A DNA stretch of 64,000 nucleotides from Clostridium ihumii AP5 (lineage in GTDB: Bacteria; Bacillota; Clostridia; Clostridiales; Clostridiaceae). The notes beneath the pieces were generated by a model. It did no database searches, was not told the origin of the DNA, and saw only the letters and a program-made list of their open reading frames with translations. Within the stretch, counting starts at the first letter, position 1, and every line of letters starts with the position of its first letter. Positions 1 to 10,908 of the stretch are shown piece by piece. The position numbers were made by a program, and so were the translations under genes. Where the stretch lies: NCBI RefSeq assembly GCF_000612845.1, contig NZ_CCAT010000085.1:62001-126000 (forward strand), given 5' to 3'.

Positions 1-174
1 TACATTCGGCAACATGATATCTAATAATATTAGATCGTATTTATTTTTATCTATCATATCAACAGATTTTTCTCCATCATAAACATAATCACACATGTAG
101 CCTTCTGATTTTAGATTACTACAAATTAAATTTGAAATAGCTTTATCATCTTCAACAATTAAAATATTCAACAT
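1..174 (-). CDS. Response regulator, receiver domain (partial, cut by left edge)
   Basis: The first 58 codons of a minus-strand gene can be read from an ATG at 174. They begin MLNILIVEDDKAISNLI and continue to DLILLDIMLP, which is the classic receiver-domain pattern: the acidic pair after the first beta strand and the phospho-accepting Asp in LLDIMLP. The output domain lies outside the window, so DNA-binding class and target are unknown. A strong terminator at 253-308 separates it from the agr operon, so it is probably the first gene of another transcript, perhaps with a kinase further left. The family assignment is firm; the regulon cannot be guessed. Confidence 0.85.
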   Translation of the reverse strand, partial: MLNILIVEDDKAISNLICSNLKSEGYMCDYVYDGEKSVDMIDKNKYDLILLDIMLPNV

Positions 175-252
175 ATATTTTAATCCCCCATATTTTTATT
201 ATCCTTCTAATTCTATACCCCTAATGTATATAAGTTGTAATTTTTTATTTCA

Positions 253-308
253 TAAAAAAACATTAATGGACTATCGAAACTAGATCAGTTCAATAGTCCA
301 TTAATGTT
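253..308 (-). terminator. Rho-independent terminator after agrB
   Basis: A perfect 16-bp inverted repeat (AACATTAATGGACTAT at 259-274 and its complement at 293-308) is followed on the minus strand by a run of seven T. It lies 146 bases beyond the agrB stop and would end the agr transcript. It is unusually long and perfect for a terminator in this window. Confidence 0.85.
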
Positions 309-453
309 GAAAATTATAGTGTGTCTTTATAGTAAATTTTGTAAAAGTTATAGATATTAAAATTGTTCAATTAATTTTTATAGTTCCAGATATTTAAATA
401 TATAAAATCTTATATATTTAAATATTACTATATATAATTAAATCTGAGCTTAA

Positions 454-1056
454 CTATTCTTTTGTATTTAATTGACTAACATTTAATAGTACATTGTATT
501 TTAAATATCCTAAAGCAAGCAATATTGATGTCGTTGATATTGATAATACAATGGTGTCAAATATACCATTTTTTCCTAACATTTCTGCTATAATTGCAAT
601 TGCAAATTCTATAACAAAAATTTTTCTTGCTTTGTTTTTGTATATTTTAACTTCTACTTCTTCTAAAGGTTTTACATCATTTGCTACTGGTGCTAATGTA
701 AAAATCAAAATTCCTGAAATAGCACTTAATAGCACTCCAAACTTCATTGTAAGTTCAAAGTTATTTATTAAAAAGAAACATATTATCATTATAACTACAG
801 ATAGTATATAACAACGATTTTTTGTATTCGCGTGATATCCACCAGCATAAGTTCTAAGTAACATGTAGGATATTAGGAATATTATACTTTGCCAAAATAC
901 ATTAAATATAAACCCCAAAAAGAATGTTGTCAAAATGTTTATTAACATTAGAAACCCTTGGTATAATCCATATTCAATAATTTCCTTTTCTTCTTCATTT
1001 GCAAAACCTTTAATTATTAGCCAATTCGTAACATTACTTTGGTTTATTAGTTTCAT
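454..1056 (-). CDS. agrB: AgrB, accessory gene regulator membrane peptidase
   Basis: This 200-residue protein is predicted to process and export the AgrD pro-peptide into a cyclic thiolactone signal. The AgrB catalytic pair is visible as His75 and Cys82 in GGYHANTKNRCY, and several hydrophobic segments follow (about residues 36-65, 83-125 and 147-190), as expected for a polytopic membrane protease. The length fits the family. Its ATG overlaps the agrD stop codon (TAATG), so the two are translationally coupled. It is the last gene of the agrA-agrC-agrD-agrB operon. Confidence 0.95.
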   Translation of the reverse strand: MKLINQSNVTNWLIIKGFANEEEKEIIEYGLYQGFLMLINILTTFFLGFIFNVFWQSIIFLISYMLLRTYAGGYHANTKNRCYILSVVIMIICFFLINNFELTMKFGVLLSAISGILIFTLAPVANDVKPLEEVEVKIYKNKARKIFVIEFAIAIIAEMLGKNGIFDTIVLSISTTSILLALGYLKYNVLLNVSQLNTKE

Positions 1057-1199
1057 TAGAATTTACGTAATTTTTTTGCGCTTTCTGGTAATCTAGGTTG
1101 ATATGTTAAGAATGGACATGCTGTATTAGCACTTGCAGTTGTCACCTTTCTTGCCATTTCTGCTAACATACTTCCACATTTTTTTGATACTTGTTTCAT
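1056..1199 (-). CDS. agrD: AgrD, cyclic autoinducer peptide precursor
   Basis: This 47-residue peptide gene sits directly upstream of agrB and overlaps its start by one base. The N-terminal half (MKQVSKKCGSMLAEMARKV) is the amphipathic membrane-binding leader. The core is NTACPFLT, and the charged C-terminal tail YQPRLPESAKKLRKF matches the AgrD recognition tail cleaved by AgrB. By analogy with clostridial AgrD proteins, Cys28 would form a thiolactone with the carboxyl of Thr32, giving a five-residue CPFLT ring. Upstream is a good ribosome binding site (GGGGGAG). The family call is firm; the exact mature peptide is inferred. Confidence 0.93.
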   Translation of the reverse strand: MKQVSKKCGSMLAEMARKVTTASANTACPFLTYQPRLPESAKKLRKF

Positions 1200-1325
1200 A
1201 ATTATCTCCCCCTTCTTTATACATATATTTTACCACTATAATTTAGCTAAATTTCATCTTTACAAAATTAGTATATATTAATTCCTTTTTTTACAGTTTT
1301 GTGTATATTTTTTAATATCTTCTTG

Positions 1326-2579
1326 TCATATATACAACAAAACATCCACTATTATGTAGCTTTTTTCCTCTTCTATAGTTAACATCCCATCATATTTTTC
1401 TACAATTTTCTCTACATTAGATAACCCTATACCATGCATTTTTTTATCATTTTTACTTGTAATTATTTTTCCATTTTGCTTCTTTATTACACCGTTATAA
1501 TTATTCTTTATACTTATATATAAAACTCCTTTATCATATTGAATAAAAATATCCAATTCTCTATTTTTACATTTTTCTAAAGCTTCAATGGAATTTTTTA
1601 GTAAATTACCTAGTATAATATTCATATCAAATTTGTCTAGTTTTATATCCTCTGGAATACAAACTTTCACCTTAATATTATCTGTTATTTTTTTTGCTTC
1701 TAAAATCATATAATTCAATATTATATCTATAGCATTATTTCCAGTATTCACGTATTCATCTGGATTTTTTATAAATTCATCCATTGTATTCAAATATTCT
1801 ACTATTTCTTTAACATTATTTTTTTTAGCCATATCCATAAGTTGTAATAAGTGATGTTTTATATCGTGCTTTAATGATTTTATATTATTTTGTGATTTTT
1901 CTATAATTTTTAATTGATTATCATAACTATGTAATTGACGCTCTAATAAATCTTTAGAATACTTTTCTTCATATGATTTTATAATAGAATCATATAGATA
2001 GAATATAACCATATTAATAAATAGTATAAAAGTACTCTCTGAAATAATCATCATTTTCTCTGTTGAATTAAAAACTAAAATTGCTATCATAAAAATACTT
2101 ATAGTTGGTATTGCAATTAAAAAAACGCCATGCTTGGCTAACAATTCAAACTGATTTTTAGTAGACACTATTTTTTCAACAATTAACTCCAATATAAAAA
2201 TAATTAATGTAGATATTATGCTTTCTACACCACTAAGATGTACATTGGAAACGTTTTGACCTAACAAAAAAACTATAAAACTATCAGCCACCATATTAAT
2301 AACATAAATTAATACAACTGATAATATTTTTTTTAGTATGGTGTCATTATAAATAGATACTATTATTAATAAACCTACAATATTTGATATAATATTTAAA
2401 AGTGGAACATTGAAAATTACATATATACCACTTGTTGTAATATAAAATATAAAATATAGTATTAACTCTAACTTTTTATTTATAAATTCTCTATTATAAA
2501 AAACCCCTGCAAATCTATAGATAACATATACCCTGAACAAATTTGATGCTAAATTAACTAACTCACAATCTGTTCCCAC
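1326..2579 (-). CDS. agrC: AgrC-like sensor histidine kinase of the agr system
   Basis: This 417-residue kinase has six to seven predicted membrane spans in the first 200 residues, a coiled segment near 205-235, the phospho-acceptor region SLKHDIKHHLLQL (about residue 240) and a GHKL ATPase domain with NLLKNSIEAL (N box) and HGIGLSNVEKIVEKY (G box). This is the AgrC arrangement, so it should be the receptor for the AgrD-derived peptide. It starts at a GTG that overlaps the agrA stop (TAGTG) with AAGGAG upstream, showing tight coupling to the regulator. A gap of 126 bases separates it from agrD. Confidence 0.9.
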   Translation of the reverse strand: MGTDCELVNLASNLFRVYVIYRFAGVFYNREFINKKLELILYFIFYITTSGIYVIFNVPLLNIISNIVGLLIIVSIYNDTILKKILSVVLIYVINMVADSFIVFLLGQNVSNVHLSGVESIISTLIIFILELIVEKIVSTKNQFELLAKHGVFLIAIPTISIFMIAILVFNSTEKMMIISESTFILFINMVIFYLYDSIIKSYEEKYSKDLLERQLHSYDNQLKIIEKSQNNIKSLKHDIKHHLLQLMDMAKKNNVKEIVEYLNTMDEFIKNPDEYVNTGNNAIDIILNYMILEAKKITDNIKVKVCIPEDIKLDKFDMNIILGNLLKNSIEALEKCKNRELDIFIQYDKGVLYISIKNNYNGVIKKQNGKIITSKNDKKMHGIGLSNVEKIVEKYDGMLTIEEEKSYIIVDVLLYI

Positions 2580-3304
2580 TATTTATTCTCCTTTCTATGT
2601 TTCATAAGTTTAAGCCTAACTTCTTTTCTATTAGATTGACTAATATTAAGTACATCTCCATTAATCATTTTTAAACAGTCATATTTATACTCCATAATAT
2701 AATTAAACTGAACTAAATATGATTTATGTATAAGTAAAAACTTATCTTTAGGCAACCTATCTCTTACATCTTCCAATTTATCATAAAATGATTGTTCTTC
2801 TTTATCATTCATTGTTACTATCTTTATTTTTTTACCTTCACTTGTAAAATACAGAATTTCTTTAAGTGGAATTCTATATAACGCTTTTCTAATACTAAAA
2901 TCAAAAAATTCATTTTCTTTATCAATTAAATTAAATGCACTATTTAATACTTCTTTTATCTCTTTATCCACAATAGGTTTAATAAGAAAATCTAAAGGTC
3001 TTATTTTAAATAATTTCATAGCATAACTTTCCTTGGAAGATATATAAATAACTTGAGTAGTTTGATTTTTTAATGTATTTCTTAAAAATCGACCTACTTC
3101 TACACCATTCAAGTTTTCTAATTCAATATCTAAAAATATTATATCAAAATAATCATTTTTTTCCAAATAATCACAAAGTTTTTCTCCTGAATAAAATACC
3201 TCTGTATCTATTTCTAAATTTTTTTCCTCTCCATATTCCAATACAATATTTTCAATAGCTGAGCATGTACACTTTTCATCATCGCAGATTGCAATCTTTA
3301 TCAT
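2579..3304 (-). CDS. agrA: AgrA-like LytTR response regulator
   Basis: This 241-residue regulator has a receiver domain (Asp59 in IIFLDIEL, acidic pair in CDDEKC, Lys in FLIKPI) and a C-terminal LytTR DNA-binding domain from about residue 135, with the typical pattern of beta strands and FLLIHKSYLVQFNYI. It is the first gene of the four-gene agr operon and should activate its own operon and other targets once phosphorylated by the adjacent kinase. The ATG follows a GGAGG five bases away. LytTR direct-repeat sites could not be placed with confidence in the AT-rich upstream region. Confidence 0.92.
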   Translation of the reverse strand: MIKIAICDDEKCTCSAIENIVLEYGEEKNLEIDTEVFYSGEKLCDYLEKNDYFDIIFLDIELENLNGVEVGRFLRNTLKNQTTQVIYISSKESYAMKLFKIRPLDFLIKPIVDKEIKEVLNSAFNLIDKENEFFDFSIRKALYRIPLKEILYFTSEGKKIKIVTMNDKEEQSFYDKLEDVRDRLPKDKFLLIHKSYLVQFNYIMEYKYDCLKMINGDVLNISQSNRKEVRLKLMKHRKENK

Positions 3305-3515
3305 AAATTAACCTCCATAAATTTATAATTAACCATAGAAATTTATTTATCTATTGAAATTCAATAACTATATTTTTATTATATCAAAAGATTTTTTTCT
3401 TTCTACTTAATAAACAATTTTTTTGCCAAATTTATACTGTATATACTATAACATGTTCTATTTTATACTTTTTTATATTAAATAGTAACATTAATGTAAA
3501 TTTATATAAAATATA

Positions 3516-3552
3516 ACAAAAGCAAATGCTCAAATTTTAATGTGCATTTGCT
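3516..3552 (-). terminator. Terminator after the multi-spanning chemoreceptor gene
   Basis: AGCAAATGC and its complement (3522-3530 and 3544-3552) flank a 13-base loop and are followed on the minus strand by TTTTG. It lies directly after the stop of the chemoreceptor gene at 3560. Confidence 0.7.
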
Positions 3553-3559
3553 CTATATA

Positions 3560-5056
3560 CTATCGGCTAGATGAAAGCTCTTTTAAGTTTTTACTTAACA
3601 ATTTAATTTCATCTATTGATAAAGTCATTGAATTAATTTTTTCACCTTGTTCATTAATTAATTTTTCAATCTCATCAGTAGACACTAAATGTTCTTCGGT
3701 AATATTTCCAATACCTTCAATTTCATTTTTCATAGGATTGAAATTATTTATTACATTTTCAATAAATGCATGTTCTTCATATATATATTTACTAATTATT
3801 TCAAAATAATCCTCTATTTCACTAAAAGCATCATGTACATTATTTACAACTTTTATTCCTTTTTCTGCTGAAACATTTCCATCAGCTACTTTAACAACAG
3901 CATCTTTAGTACTATTATTAATTTCAGTAATAATGTCATAAACATTTTTTACAATATCATTTGTCTCTTCAGCTAATTTTTTTACTTCTTCCGCTACTAT
4001 TGAAAATCCTTTTCCATATTCCCCCGCTCTAGCAGCTTCAATACTTGCATTTAGTGCTAGTAAATTAGTTTGCTCTGATATTTCATAAATATTATTAATT
4101 TCATTGTTTATCTTATCAATACTTTCTTTTAATACATTGACTGTTTCAAGTGATACATTTACAGAGCTTCTTATCATTTTCATAGTATCATTCATTGATT
4201 TAATTTCTTTAGCTCCACTAATAACATTTTTTCTCATATCATTTGATGTTTCATATATTTTGTTTGATATATTTCTAACTTCATCTAATGATGAGCTTGA
4301 TTTACTTATTCCTAAATTTATTCCTGAAATACTATGTGCTATGTTTTGAACTCCATTATTTATTTCACTCATATTAACATTTATATTATTACTGTTCGTA
4401 TTAACAAGCATAATATCTTTTGAAAATACATCTATGTTATCATCTAAATTAGTAGTGTTTTCTTTAATATTTATCAGAATTAAATTTAACTTTTCTATAA
4501 GTTCTTTACTTTCTAAAGATTTTTTGTTTGCAGCTTCAATCAACTTACTTCCCCAAATAGTAAGGAAATAAATTAATATTATAACTCCATTTAATATAGC
4601 AAAGAAATTTAACATACTTGATATTGAAAATTTCTCACTTAAAATACTGCTAGGATTAATAAAGAATATAATTATAATACAAATATCTAAAATCATTGCA
4701 TTAATAATTAATAGTTTTTTGTTAAAATATAATGCTGAACATATAATTCCTGCAACAAAAACTAATATATCTGCTGCAACAGTTTTTTCATTAAAACTTC
4801 CTAATAATAAATATCCTACATTAGAAAGTATAATAATACAACTAAAAGACATTGCTTTTATTATATCCTTTATTTTGAAAAAATATATTGCTGTTGAAAG
4901 TATACTAACTATTATGAATGGCAATAACTCATCTATACGTATTTCAAAGTTATTCATAGATATAGTTGTTAAACTCATAAGTAAACATATACCTATTATC
5001 GTTATATAATTAACCTTATGTATTTTTTCAAAACTAAAATGCGACTCTTTTTCCAT
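3560..5056 (-). CDS. Methyl-accepting chemotaxis protein with six-helix membrane input domain
   Basis: This 498-residue chemoreceptor has a hydrophobic N-terminal third (roughly residues 15-185, about six membrane helices) with no large extracytoplasmic sensor and no clear HAMP domain. The rest is a methyl-accepting signalling coiled coil with the conserved hairpin tip [23 protein letters not shown]. It would signal to CheA/CheW from the membrane, perhaps sensing a membrane-derived or energy-state cue. The start was placed at 5056 because an AGAGGTG ribosome binding site precedes this ATG; the reading frame stays open to 5161 through a tandem hexamer. No che genes are nearby. Confidence 0.85.
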   Translation of the reverse strand: MEKESHFSFEKIHKVNYITIIGICLLMSLTTISMNNFEIRIDELLPFIIVSILSTAIYFFKIKDIIKAMSFSCIIILSNVGYLLLGSFNEKTVAADILVFVAGIICSALYFNKKLLIINAMILDICIIIIFFINPSSILSEKFSISSMLNFFAILNGVIILIYFLTIWGSKLIEAANKKSLESKELIEKLNLILINIKENTTNLDDNIDVFSKDIMLVNTNSNNINVNMSEINNGVQNIAHSISGINLGISKSSSSLDEVRNISNKIYETSNDMRKNVISGAKEIKSMNDTMKMIRSSVNVSLETVNVLKESIDKINNEINNIYEISEQTNLLALNASIEAARAGEYGKGFSIVAEEVKKLAEETNDIVKNVYDIITEINNSTKDAVVKVADGNVSAEKGIKVVNNVHDAFSEIEDYFEIISKYIYEEHAFIENVINNFNPMKNEIEGIGNITEEHLVSTDEIEKLINEQGEKINSMTLSIDEIKLLSKNLKELSSSR

Positions 5057-5071
5057 TTTTACACCTCTTTT

Positions 5072-5095
5072 AACTTTAACTTTAACTTTAACTTT
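5072..5095. repeat. Tandem hexamer repeat (AACTTT)4
   Basis: Four perfect copies of AACTTT lie 16 to 39 bases upstream of the start codon of the chemoreceptor gene. The hexamer does not shift the reading frame, so any effect of copy-number change would be on leader length or promoter spacing. Confidence 0.8.
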
Positions 5096-5353
5096 AGTGT
5101 AAATATCGACATTTTTCATCATAATCTTTAATTCAAAATCTATATTTTTACTTATTTTCATATTTATTTATATTGTTTTAATATATTTTTTTGAAATTAT
5201 TGTGTTTCAAATTAAATTTTTGCCTTTATTTTTAAAACCTAAAAAAGACATATCATTAATTGTTCTAACTTGTATTTCATAATAAATTGATACAATTTAA
5301 AATAGGATCAGGAAATTCACCCCAATCCTTACTTCATATTTACAATATCTAAT

Positions 5354-6742
5354 TTATATATCTCTTACTAACTTTGCTACATTTTCAACATGATGTGTTT
5401 GTGGAAACATATCTACTGGCTGTACTTCTAATGTTTTATAACCTAATGTATCTAATATATTTAAATCTCTTGCTAATGTTGCTGGATCACATGAAACATA
5501 AACAATTTTTTCTGGAGCCATTTTAGCTATTGCATGTAATAAGCTTTCTTCACAACCTTTTCTTGGTGGATCAACAACTACTACATCTGCTTTAACACCA
5601 TTTTCTATTAACTTAGGTATTTCTTTTTCAGCTTCTCCAACTATAAATTGTGCATTCTTTACATTATTTTCTTTGGCATTTCTTATTGCATTTTCTATAG
5701 CTTGTGGTATTATCTCTACCCCATACACTCTTTTAGCCTTTTGTGATAAAAATAATGATATAGTTCCTGTCCCACAGTAAGCATCAAATACTACTTCATT
5801 ACCTTTTAAATCTGCATATTCTAAAGCTTTATTATATAAAACTTCTGTTTGTAATGAATTTACTTGGAAAAATGATAATGGAGATATATTAAATTTAAAT
5901 TCACCAATAAAATCAGTAATAGTTTCACTTCCATATAAAACTTTGCATTTTTGTCCTAATATAACATTAGTTTTCTTATCATTTATATTTTGTATAATAC
6001 TATCCACATTTTCTATATTTTTTCTAATGTTATCCACAAATTCTTCACTGTTAGGTAGCTTATTTCCATTAGTTACTATAACAACCATTACACTACCTGT
6101 CTTAAAGCCTTTTCTTATCATTATGTGTCTAACTATTCCAGTATTAGTTTCTTCATTATATGTTGGTATATTGAATTCTTTTATCCATTCTTTAGTTATA
6201 CTTATTACCTTATCTCCAACTTCATCTTGAATATAGCAGCATTCCATATTTATAATATCATGACTTCTTGGAGCATAAAATCCTACTAAAACTTCACCAT
6301 CTTTATTTTTTCCAACGGGTAATTGAACTTTATTTCTATAATTGTATGGATGTTCCATACCTAAAGTATTATGTACTTTTACATCATCTAATTTCCCTAT
6401 TCTCTTTAAAACTTCTTTAACTCTTTCCGTTTTAAATTCTAATTGCGATTCATATGTTGTATGTTGTAAGTTACAACCTCCACATCTTTTATAAGTCACA
6501 CATACTGGTTCTGATCTATAATCAGATTTTTCTATAACCTCTAATAATTTTCCTACTCCATAATTTTTATTAACTTTTATTATTTTTATTTTTACTTTTT
6601 CACCTTTTAATGCACCGTCTATAAAAACAGTAAAATTATCTATCTTTGCTACACCTTCACATTGATGTCCATTATTTTCAATCTCAACTATATATTCTTG
6701 ATTTTTTTCAACTGTACTATTAAATTTATTTTCTTTACTCAT
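5354..6742 (-). CDS. rlmD: 23S rRNA (uracil-C5) methyltransferase, RumA/RlmCD family
   Basis: This 462-residue SAM-dependent enzyme methylates a uracil C5 in 23S rRNA. It has an N-terminal TRAM RNA-binding domain (about residues 10-70), iron-sulphur cluster cysteines in [14 protein letters not shown] plus a later Cys, the SAM motif [13 protein letters not shown], and the catalytic cysteine in [13 protein letters not shown] near the C terminus. Gram-positive homologues can modify two uracils (RlmCD), so the exact target base is not settled. The start at 6742 follows an AAAGGTGA site. It appears to be transcribed alone. Confidence 0.92.
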   Translation of the reverse strand: MSKENKFNSTVEKNQEYIVEIENNGHQCEGVAKIDNFTVFIDGALKGEKVKIKIIKVNKNYGVGKLLEVIEKSDYRSEPVCVTYKRCGGCNLQHTTYESQLEFKTERVKEVLKRIGKLDDVKVHNTLGMEHPYNYRNKVQLPVGKNKDGEVLVGFYAPRSHDIINMECCYIQDEVGDKVISITKEWIKEFNIPTYNEETNTGIVRHIMIRKGFKTGSVMVVIVTNGNKLPNSEEFVDNIRKNIENVDSIIQNINDKKTNVILGQKCKVLYGSETITDFIGEFKFNISPLSFFQVNSLQTEVLYNKALEYADLKGNEVVFDAYCGTGTISLFLSQKAKRVYGVEIIPQAIENAIRNAKENNVKNAQFIVGEAEKEIPKLIENGVKADVVVVDPPRKGCEESLLHAIAKMAPEKIVYVSCDPATLARDLNILDTLGYKTLEVQPVDMFPQTHHVENVAKLVRDI

Positions 6743-6860
6743 AAAAATCACCTTTCATTAATAAGGACTTTTTCAATTTATATAATAATATTATTAGTTT
6801 CTCTTAAAATTTCACATTTATCTATTTTATCAAAAAACAACTTATTTTTAAAGCATAGTA

Positions 6861-6909
6861 AAGTAAAAATCAGAACAAATTGCTAGAATTTATTCTGATT
6901 TCTACTTTA
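6861..6909 (-). terminator. Terminator overlapping the end of the MBL-fold gene
   Basis: A long imperfect inverted repeat (AAGTAAAAATCAGAA on the left, TTCTGATTTCTACTT on the right) surrounds a short loop and has T-rich sequence on the minus-strand exit side. It reaches the stop codon at 6907. Confidence 0.65.
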
Positions 6910-7878
6910 AATAGCTTTATAATACATTATGTTATTATTTATATCTTCTTTTACCTTACCTAAATTTTTTAAGTATTGTAAATGAGCCATTACTTCCCCT
7001 ACTGCAAACCATTTTTGTGAATTCGGAAAATCATCCCAATCTTTACATCTAATTGCCCAAGTCATCTCTGTGGCTATATCTCTAGGACTTTTCTTGTCAC
7101 TTTTTACTATGTCTAATATCTCATTTATTCTTTCATTATGATGATGAAAAATTTCATTTATTCGTTGTTTATGATCACTTACATCACTTCTATGTGCTGT
7201 AAATAAATATTTTATATCATAATCATATATTTTGTTTAAATTTTCAAAATATACTTTTAACGCATCCATTTCAAAATTCCAAAATGTTATATTGGGAGTT
7301 ATTCTATCTAAAATATGGTCTCCACAAAAGAATATTTTATGTTCCTTATCATAAAGTCCAATTTGTCCTGGAGTATGTCCTGATATATCTATAACTTTAA
7401 AATTATATTCCCCAACCTCCAATTTATCTCCATCTTTTAAAAATGTAAAATTCATTTTTTCTCTAGGACAATATTTGTATCCTGGATGATTACTATATGA
7501 AACATTATCTTTTTCTAGGTCAAAACAAACTTTTCTTTTTTCAAAGTTTTCCCAGTACTCAATAGTTGTCATTTTATTTATAAGTTGTCCATCTTTTTCA
7601 CTAGCATAAATTTTTACGCCTTTTTTAAAAAGTTCTGATGCCATACCTGAATGATCCGAATGTAAATGAGTTAAAAATAATTCTGTTTTGTTAAAATCCA
7701 ACTTTAATTCTTCAATTCCTTTAAAAAATACATCTCTACATTCTTCTATATTAAATCCTGTATCTATAATTAAATTTGTATCCTTTGATTTAATTATATA
7801 GCTTTTTATTGCTTTCAATGGATTTTTAGGTAATGGTATTTCATTTACGTAAATATTTTTATAAACTTCTTTTAACAT
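6907..7878 (-). CDS. Metallo-beta-lactamase-fold hydrolase
   Basis: This 323-residue protein has the zinc-binding set of the MBL superfamily: THLHSDHSG (about residues 91-99), the third-strand His in SGHTPGQ, the Asp in FCGDHIL and the final His in FTAHRSD. The C-terminal 90 residues form a helical domain of the kind found in glyoxalase-II-like and YflN-like hydrolases. The substrate is unknown; thioesters or small lactones are common for this subgroup. The ATG follows AGGGGGA. It stands as a single gene between terminators. Confidence 0.85.
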   Translation of the reverse strand: MLKEVYKNIYVNEIPLPKNPLKAIKSYIIKSKDTNLIIDTGFNIEECRDVFFKGIEELKLDFNKTELFLTHLHSDHSGMASELFKKGVKIYASEKDGQLINKMTTIEYWENFEKRKVCFDLEKDNVSYSNHPGYKYCPREKMNFTFLKDGDKLEVGEYNFKVIDISGHTPGQIGLYDKEHKIFFCGDHILDRITPNITFWNFEMDALKVYFENLNKIYDYDIKYLFTAHRSDVSDHKQRINEIFHHHNERINEILDIVKSDKKSPRDIATEMTWAIRCKDWDDFPNSQKWFAVGEVMAHLQYLKNLGKVKEDINNNIMYYKAI

Positions 7879-8049
7879 ATTGCTATCCCCCTATACATTG
7901 CCTCAATTATAAATTCTATTAATAATTCAAATTCACCTCTATTTTTATAAAATTTAAATATATTGACTATAAGATTATTAATTGACATTACAACTTCATA
8001 TTTAATGGATAGATTTATACTTTTAATTAATTTACAAGTATAATTTTAC

Positions 8050-8082
8050 TGCTAAAAAAGGAGCTAAATTCAAGCTCCTTAA
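8050..8082 (-). terminator. Terminator after the DUF1540 gene
   Basis: AAGGAGCT and AGCTCCTT (8058-8065 and 8073-8080) form the stem, with a run of T on the minus-strand exit side. It sits just after the stop at 8090. Confidence 0.85.
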
Positions 8083-8089
8083 AATATGT

Positions 8090-8449
8090 TTATTTCCTAA
8101 AGGTTTCACATTCTGTTCTTATGTTTGATAATGCAGCATGACCATTTATGTATATATAATCTGCAGTACATGTGTTTCCCATATTGTACATACATTTTTG
8201 AGCATCACATTGTATGTGAGGTGACATTTCTATTGATGTATTGCTAAATGCTTGCATTATTTCTCCTCCAATATTTACATTAAATATATTGGATAAAGAA
8301 TTTCTTAATCCTTGTTCTGCAAAAGTATCACATTGAGTATATATACTGCTTTCTGCATCTCTTCCACTTATTTTAATGGTGTTAGCTGTACATAAACCAT
8401 TTCCATTATATAGACAATTTCGTGCTGTGCAACTTAGTGTTCCACTCAT
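8090..8449 (-). CDS. DUF1540 protein with two cysteine-rich repeats
   Basis: This 119-residue protein contains two DUF1540-type units. The first is SCTARNCLYNGNGLCTAN followed by a Cys at TQCDTF, and the second is QCDAQKCMYNMGNTCTAD followed by TECETF. The four-cysteine spacing in each unit suggests metal binding. Such small proteins are common in spore-forming Firmicutes but their role is not known. There is no signal peptide. The gene is monocistronic and ends in a clear terminator. Confidence 0.85.
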   Translation of the reverse strand: MSGTLSCTARNCLYNGNGLCTANTIKISGRDAESSIYTQCDTFAEQGLRNSLSNIFNVNIGGEIMQAFSNTSIEMSPHIQCDAQKCMYNMGNTCTADYIYINGHAALSNIRTECETFRK

Positions 8450-8558
8450 AAAATCACATCCTATTTCATTAAATATTTCATTAAAGCACTAAAATAAATT
8501 TAATGTTTAATTTTCTTATATAGATATATTGTGTGAAAATAGGAATATTTTATGTATA

Positions 8559-8600
8559 AAAAATGCTATTAAATAATTTTATTTAATAGCATTTTTCTAC
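8559..8600 (-). terminator. Terminator after the first dCache chemoreceptor
   Basis: AAATGCTATTAAATAA and its complement form a long stem with a three-base loop, followed by a T run on the minus strand. It lies eight bases beyond the stop codon at 8608. The symmetrical A and T tracts could also stop plus-strand transcription. Confidence 0.8.
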
Positions 8601-8607
8601 ATTTATT

Positions 8608-10638
8608 TTATTTTATTTTAAATTTATTAACTTCTTCTTTCATTTCTTTTGTCATTTCTGTTAATTTCATCGCTGAACTCGCTACTTCTTCAGATGAAGC
8701 ATTCATTTCTTCTGATATAGCTGCTATTTCTTCTGATGATGCTGAAACCTCTTCTGATACCGACATAACATTTTGAACTTTATTGCTTATTTCATTCTTC
8801 TTTTCAATTATAACATTACCCATAGCTTCACTATTTTGAATTTTAGGGTTCATTTCATCCACTGCATCCTTTATTTTTTCAAATGTCTCAATAGCATTAT
8901 TAATTATATCTCCTTGAGAATCTATTTCATTTTTCACTTTTGCAGTTGTATCAACCATAATATGTGTTTCATCAAATACAGTATTAAGTAATCCAGTTAT
9001 ATCATTAGCAGACAATTTACTTTGTTCCGCAAGTTTTCTTATCTCATCTGCAACAACAGCAAAACCTCTTCCTTCTTCACCTACACGTGCAGCCTCAATT
9101 GCAGCATTTAATGCTAGTAAATTAGTTTGCTCTGATATACTATTCATCACTGTTATAATTTCATTTATCTTATTCATATTTCCTTCAACAGAATTAACTT
9201 TATTTACCAGATTTTCAAATGCTTCATTTACATTTTTCACAGATATAACAACTCTATTCATATCTGTATTATTTTTTTCTGACAAATCGTAAATATTTTT
9301 ATTTTCCTCTCCTATTTCTCTAATAGAGTTCATAACTTCCTCTATACTTGTGTTAAAGTCATCAAACATTGTTACCATGCTATTCATGTCTTCAGATTGA
9401 CTTTCTGTTCCTTTTGCAACATCTTGTATAGAATTTGCTACTGAATCTGTTGAACTTGACATTTCTTCTGATACACTAGCTAAATTTTCACTATATGAAT
9501 CTATCATATCTGCATTTTCTTTTACAGTACTTATAGCAGAATTTATTGATTGTTGCATATTTTTCATGGCTTTAGTCATTATTCCAATTTCATCACTTCT
9601 CACTATTAACTTCTCATCAAATTCAGCTGTCATATCACCTTTAGACATATTATCAATAAAACTAGTTGATTTTTTTAATGCCTTGCTTATACCTCTAACT
9701 TGATAAAATACAACTAATCCACCTAATGTAGCACATATTAAAGATACTATTATTGAAACAATTTTAATAATTGTTACTGACTTTAAAATTTCATTTTTAC
9801 TGATTTCCACTCCCAATGTCCAATTTGTTTGTGGAATATTATGATATGCTAAATATATACTCTCTCCACTTTTATTTTTATATATTTCTATACCTTGTTC
9901 ATTTTTAATCATATTTTCTAATGATTCTTTGAATCCTTCAAATTTGCCACCAGCAGATACTTCATCATTTAAATTTAAATTGCCAACATCACTTTCATTT
10001 TTTGATGCTATCACTTCACCACTATTATCTATTATATATGCCTCTGAACATCCTCCAATTTCTATGTTTTTTACAGTATCACTAAATACATTTGCTTCTT
10101 TAACTGCTACTATAACACTATGAACTTCTCCTTTTGAATTTTTAATAGGAGTTGCATATACACTAATTAATTTTCCATTATCTATTTCATTTACACTTTT
10201 CATAGGATTGCTTATTACTGTTTTTCCATTCATAGCATCTTTAAAATATTCTCTTTCCTTAATATTAGTGCTACTATTATTGAAAATAACATTACCTTCT
10301 TTGTCTGCAATACCTAATCTTAAAAATCCATTCACTTCAATGTTTGACTCTAAAATTTTAACTTTTTCTTTATTTGATATATTATCGTCCATTATCCTAT
10401 CTTGTAATGCTATATTTTCTATTACCAGCGAACTAGTTTCTATATTTTCATATATATAATTTGCACACATATTAGTTGTTTGTGGTAATGTATCCCCTAA
10501 CAAGTCTTCTAAAGCTCTCTCCGATACATATATTGATATAGCTGCTAACAATAACGATATTAAAAGTATAATACCAATAAATGTAGCAATTAGCTTTGAA
10601 CCAATGCTTTTTGAGCTCATTTCAAAAATTTTTTTCAT
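8608..10638 (-). CDS. Methyl-accepting chemotaxis protein (dCache-type sensor)
   Basis: This 676-residue receptor has an N-terminal membrane helix (about residues 15-38), an extracytoplasmic sensor of about 240 residues with the dCache landmarks [11 protein letters not shown] and [13 protein letters not shown], a second membrane helix near 285-310, a HAMP region and a long signalling coiled coil with the tip [24 protein letters not shown]. dCache domains usually bind small ligands such as amino acids or organic acids; the ligand here is unknown. It is a tandem paralogue of the gene at 10970-13000, and their signalling halves are almost identical while the sensors differ widely. Confidence 0.9.
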   Translation of the reverse strand: MKKIFEMSSKSIGSKLIATFIGIILLISLLLAAISIYVSERALEDLLGDTLPQTTNMCANYIYENIETSSLVIENIALQDRIMDDNISNKEKVKILESNIEVNGFLRLGIADKEGNVIFNNSSTNIKEREYFKDAMNGKTVISNPMKSVNEIDNGKLISVYATPIKNSKGEVHSVIVAVKEANVFSDTVKNIEIGGCSEAYIIDNSGEVIASKNESDVGNLNLNDEVSAGGKFEGFKESLENMIKNEQGIEIYKNKSGESIYLAYHNIPQTNWTLGVEISKNEILKSVTIIKIVSIIVSLICATLGGLVVFYQVRGISKALKKSTSFIDNMSKGDMTAEFDEKLIVRSDEIGIMTKAMKNMQQSINSAISTVKENADMIDSYSENLASVSEEMSSSTDSVANSIQDVAKGTESQSEDMNSMVTMFDDFNTSIEEVMNSIREIGEENKNIYDLSEKNNTDMNRVVISVKNVNEAFENLVNKVNSVEGNMNKINEIITVMNSISEQTNLLALNAAIEAARVGEEGRGFAVVADEIRKLAEQSKLSANDITGLLNTVFDETHIMVDTTAKVKNEIDSQGDIINNAIETFEKIKDAVDEMNPKIQNSEAMGNVIIEKKNEISNKVQNVMSVSEEVSASSEEIAAISEEMNASSEEVASSAMKLTEMTKEMKEEVNKFKIK

Positions 10639-10908
10639 TCTAATTCCTCCATAATTACTTTATAATTTATCACCATAATATTCATCACATTAAAAAAACA
10701 TAATTTAAAAATATAATTTTCTTAACGTCATGAACATTGACATATTAATTCTCGTATGGAATATTTATTATTTTATACTTTTCCTTTAATTTTAGTTTAA
10801 TTTTACTTTTATTAAAATTTTTATACTTTTTTTCTTTTAAAAGTTATATATTCAAATTAAATGTAGAATAAATGAACTATATGAAATTTAATTAATATAA
10901 ATAAATAA

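Noticed and set aside
10639..10760. Sigma-28 type promoter upstream of the chemoreceptor gene at 8608
   Set aside because: A GGTGATAA box is present but no good matching upstream element was found, and the paralogue has nothing similar.
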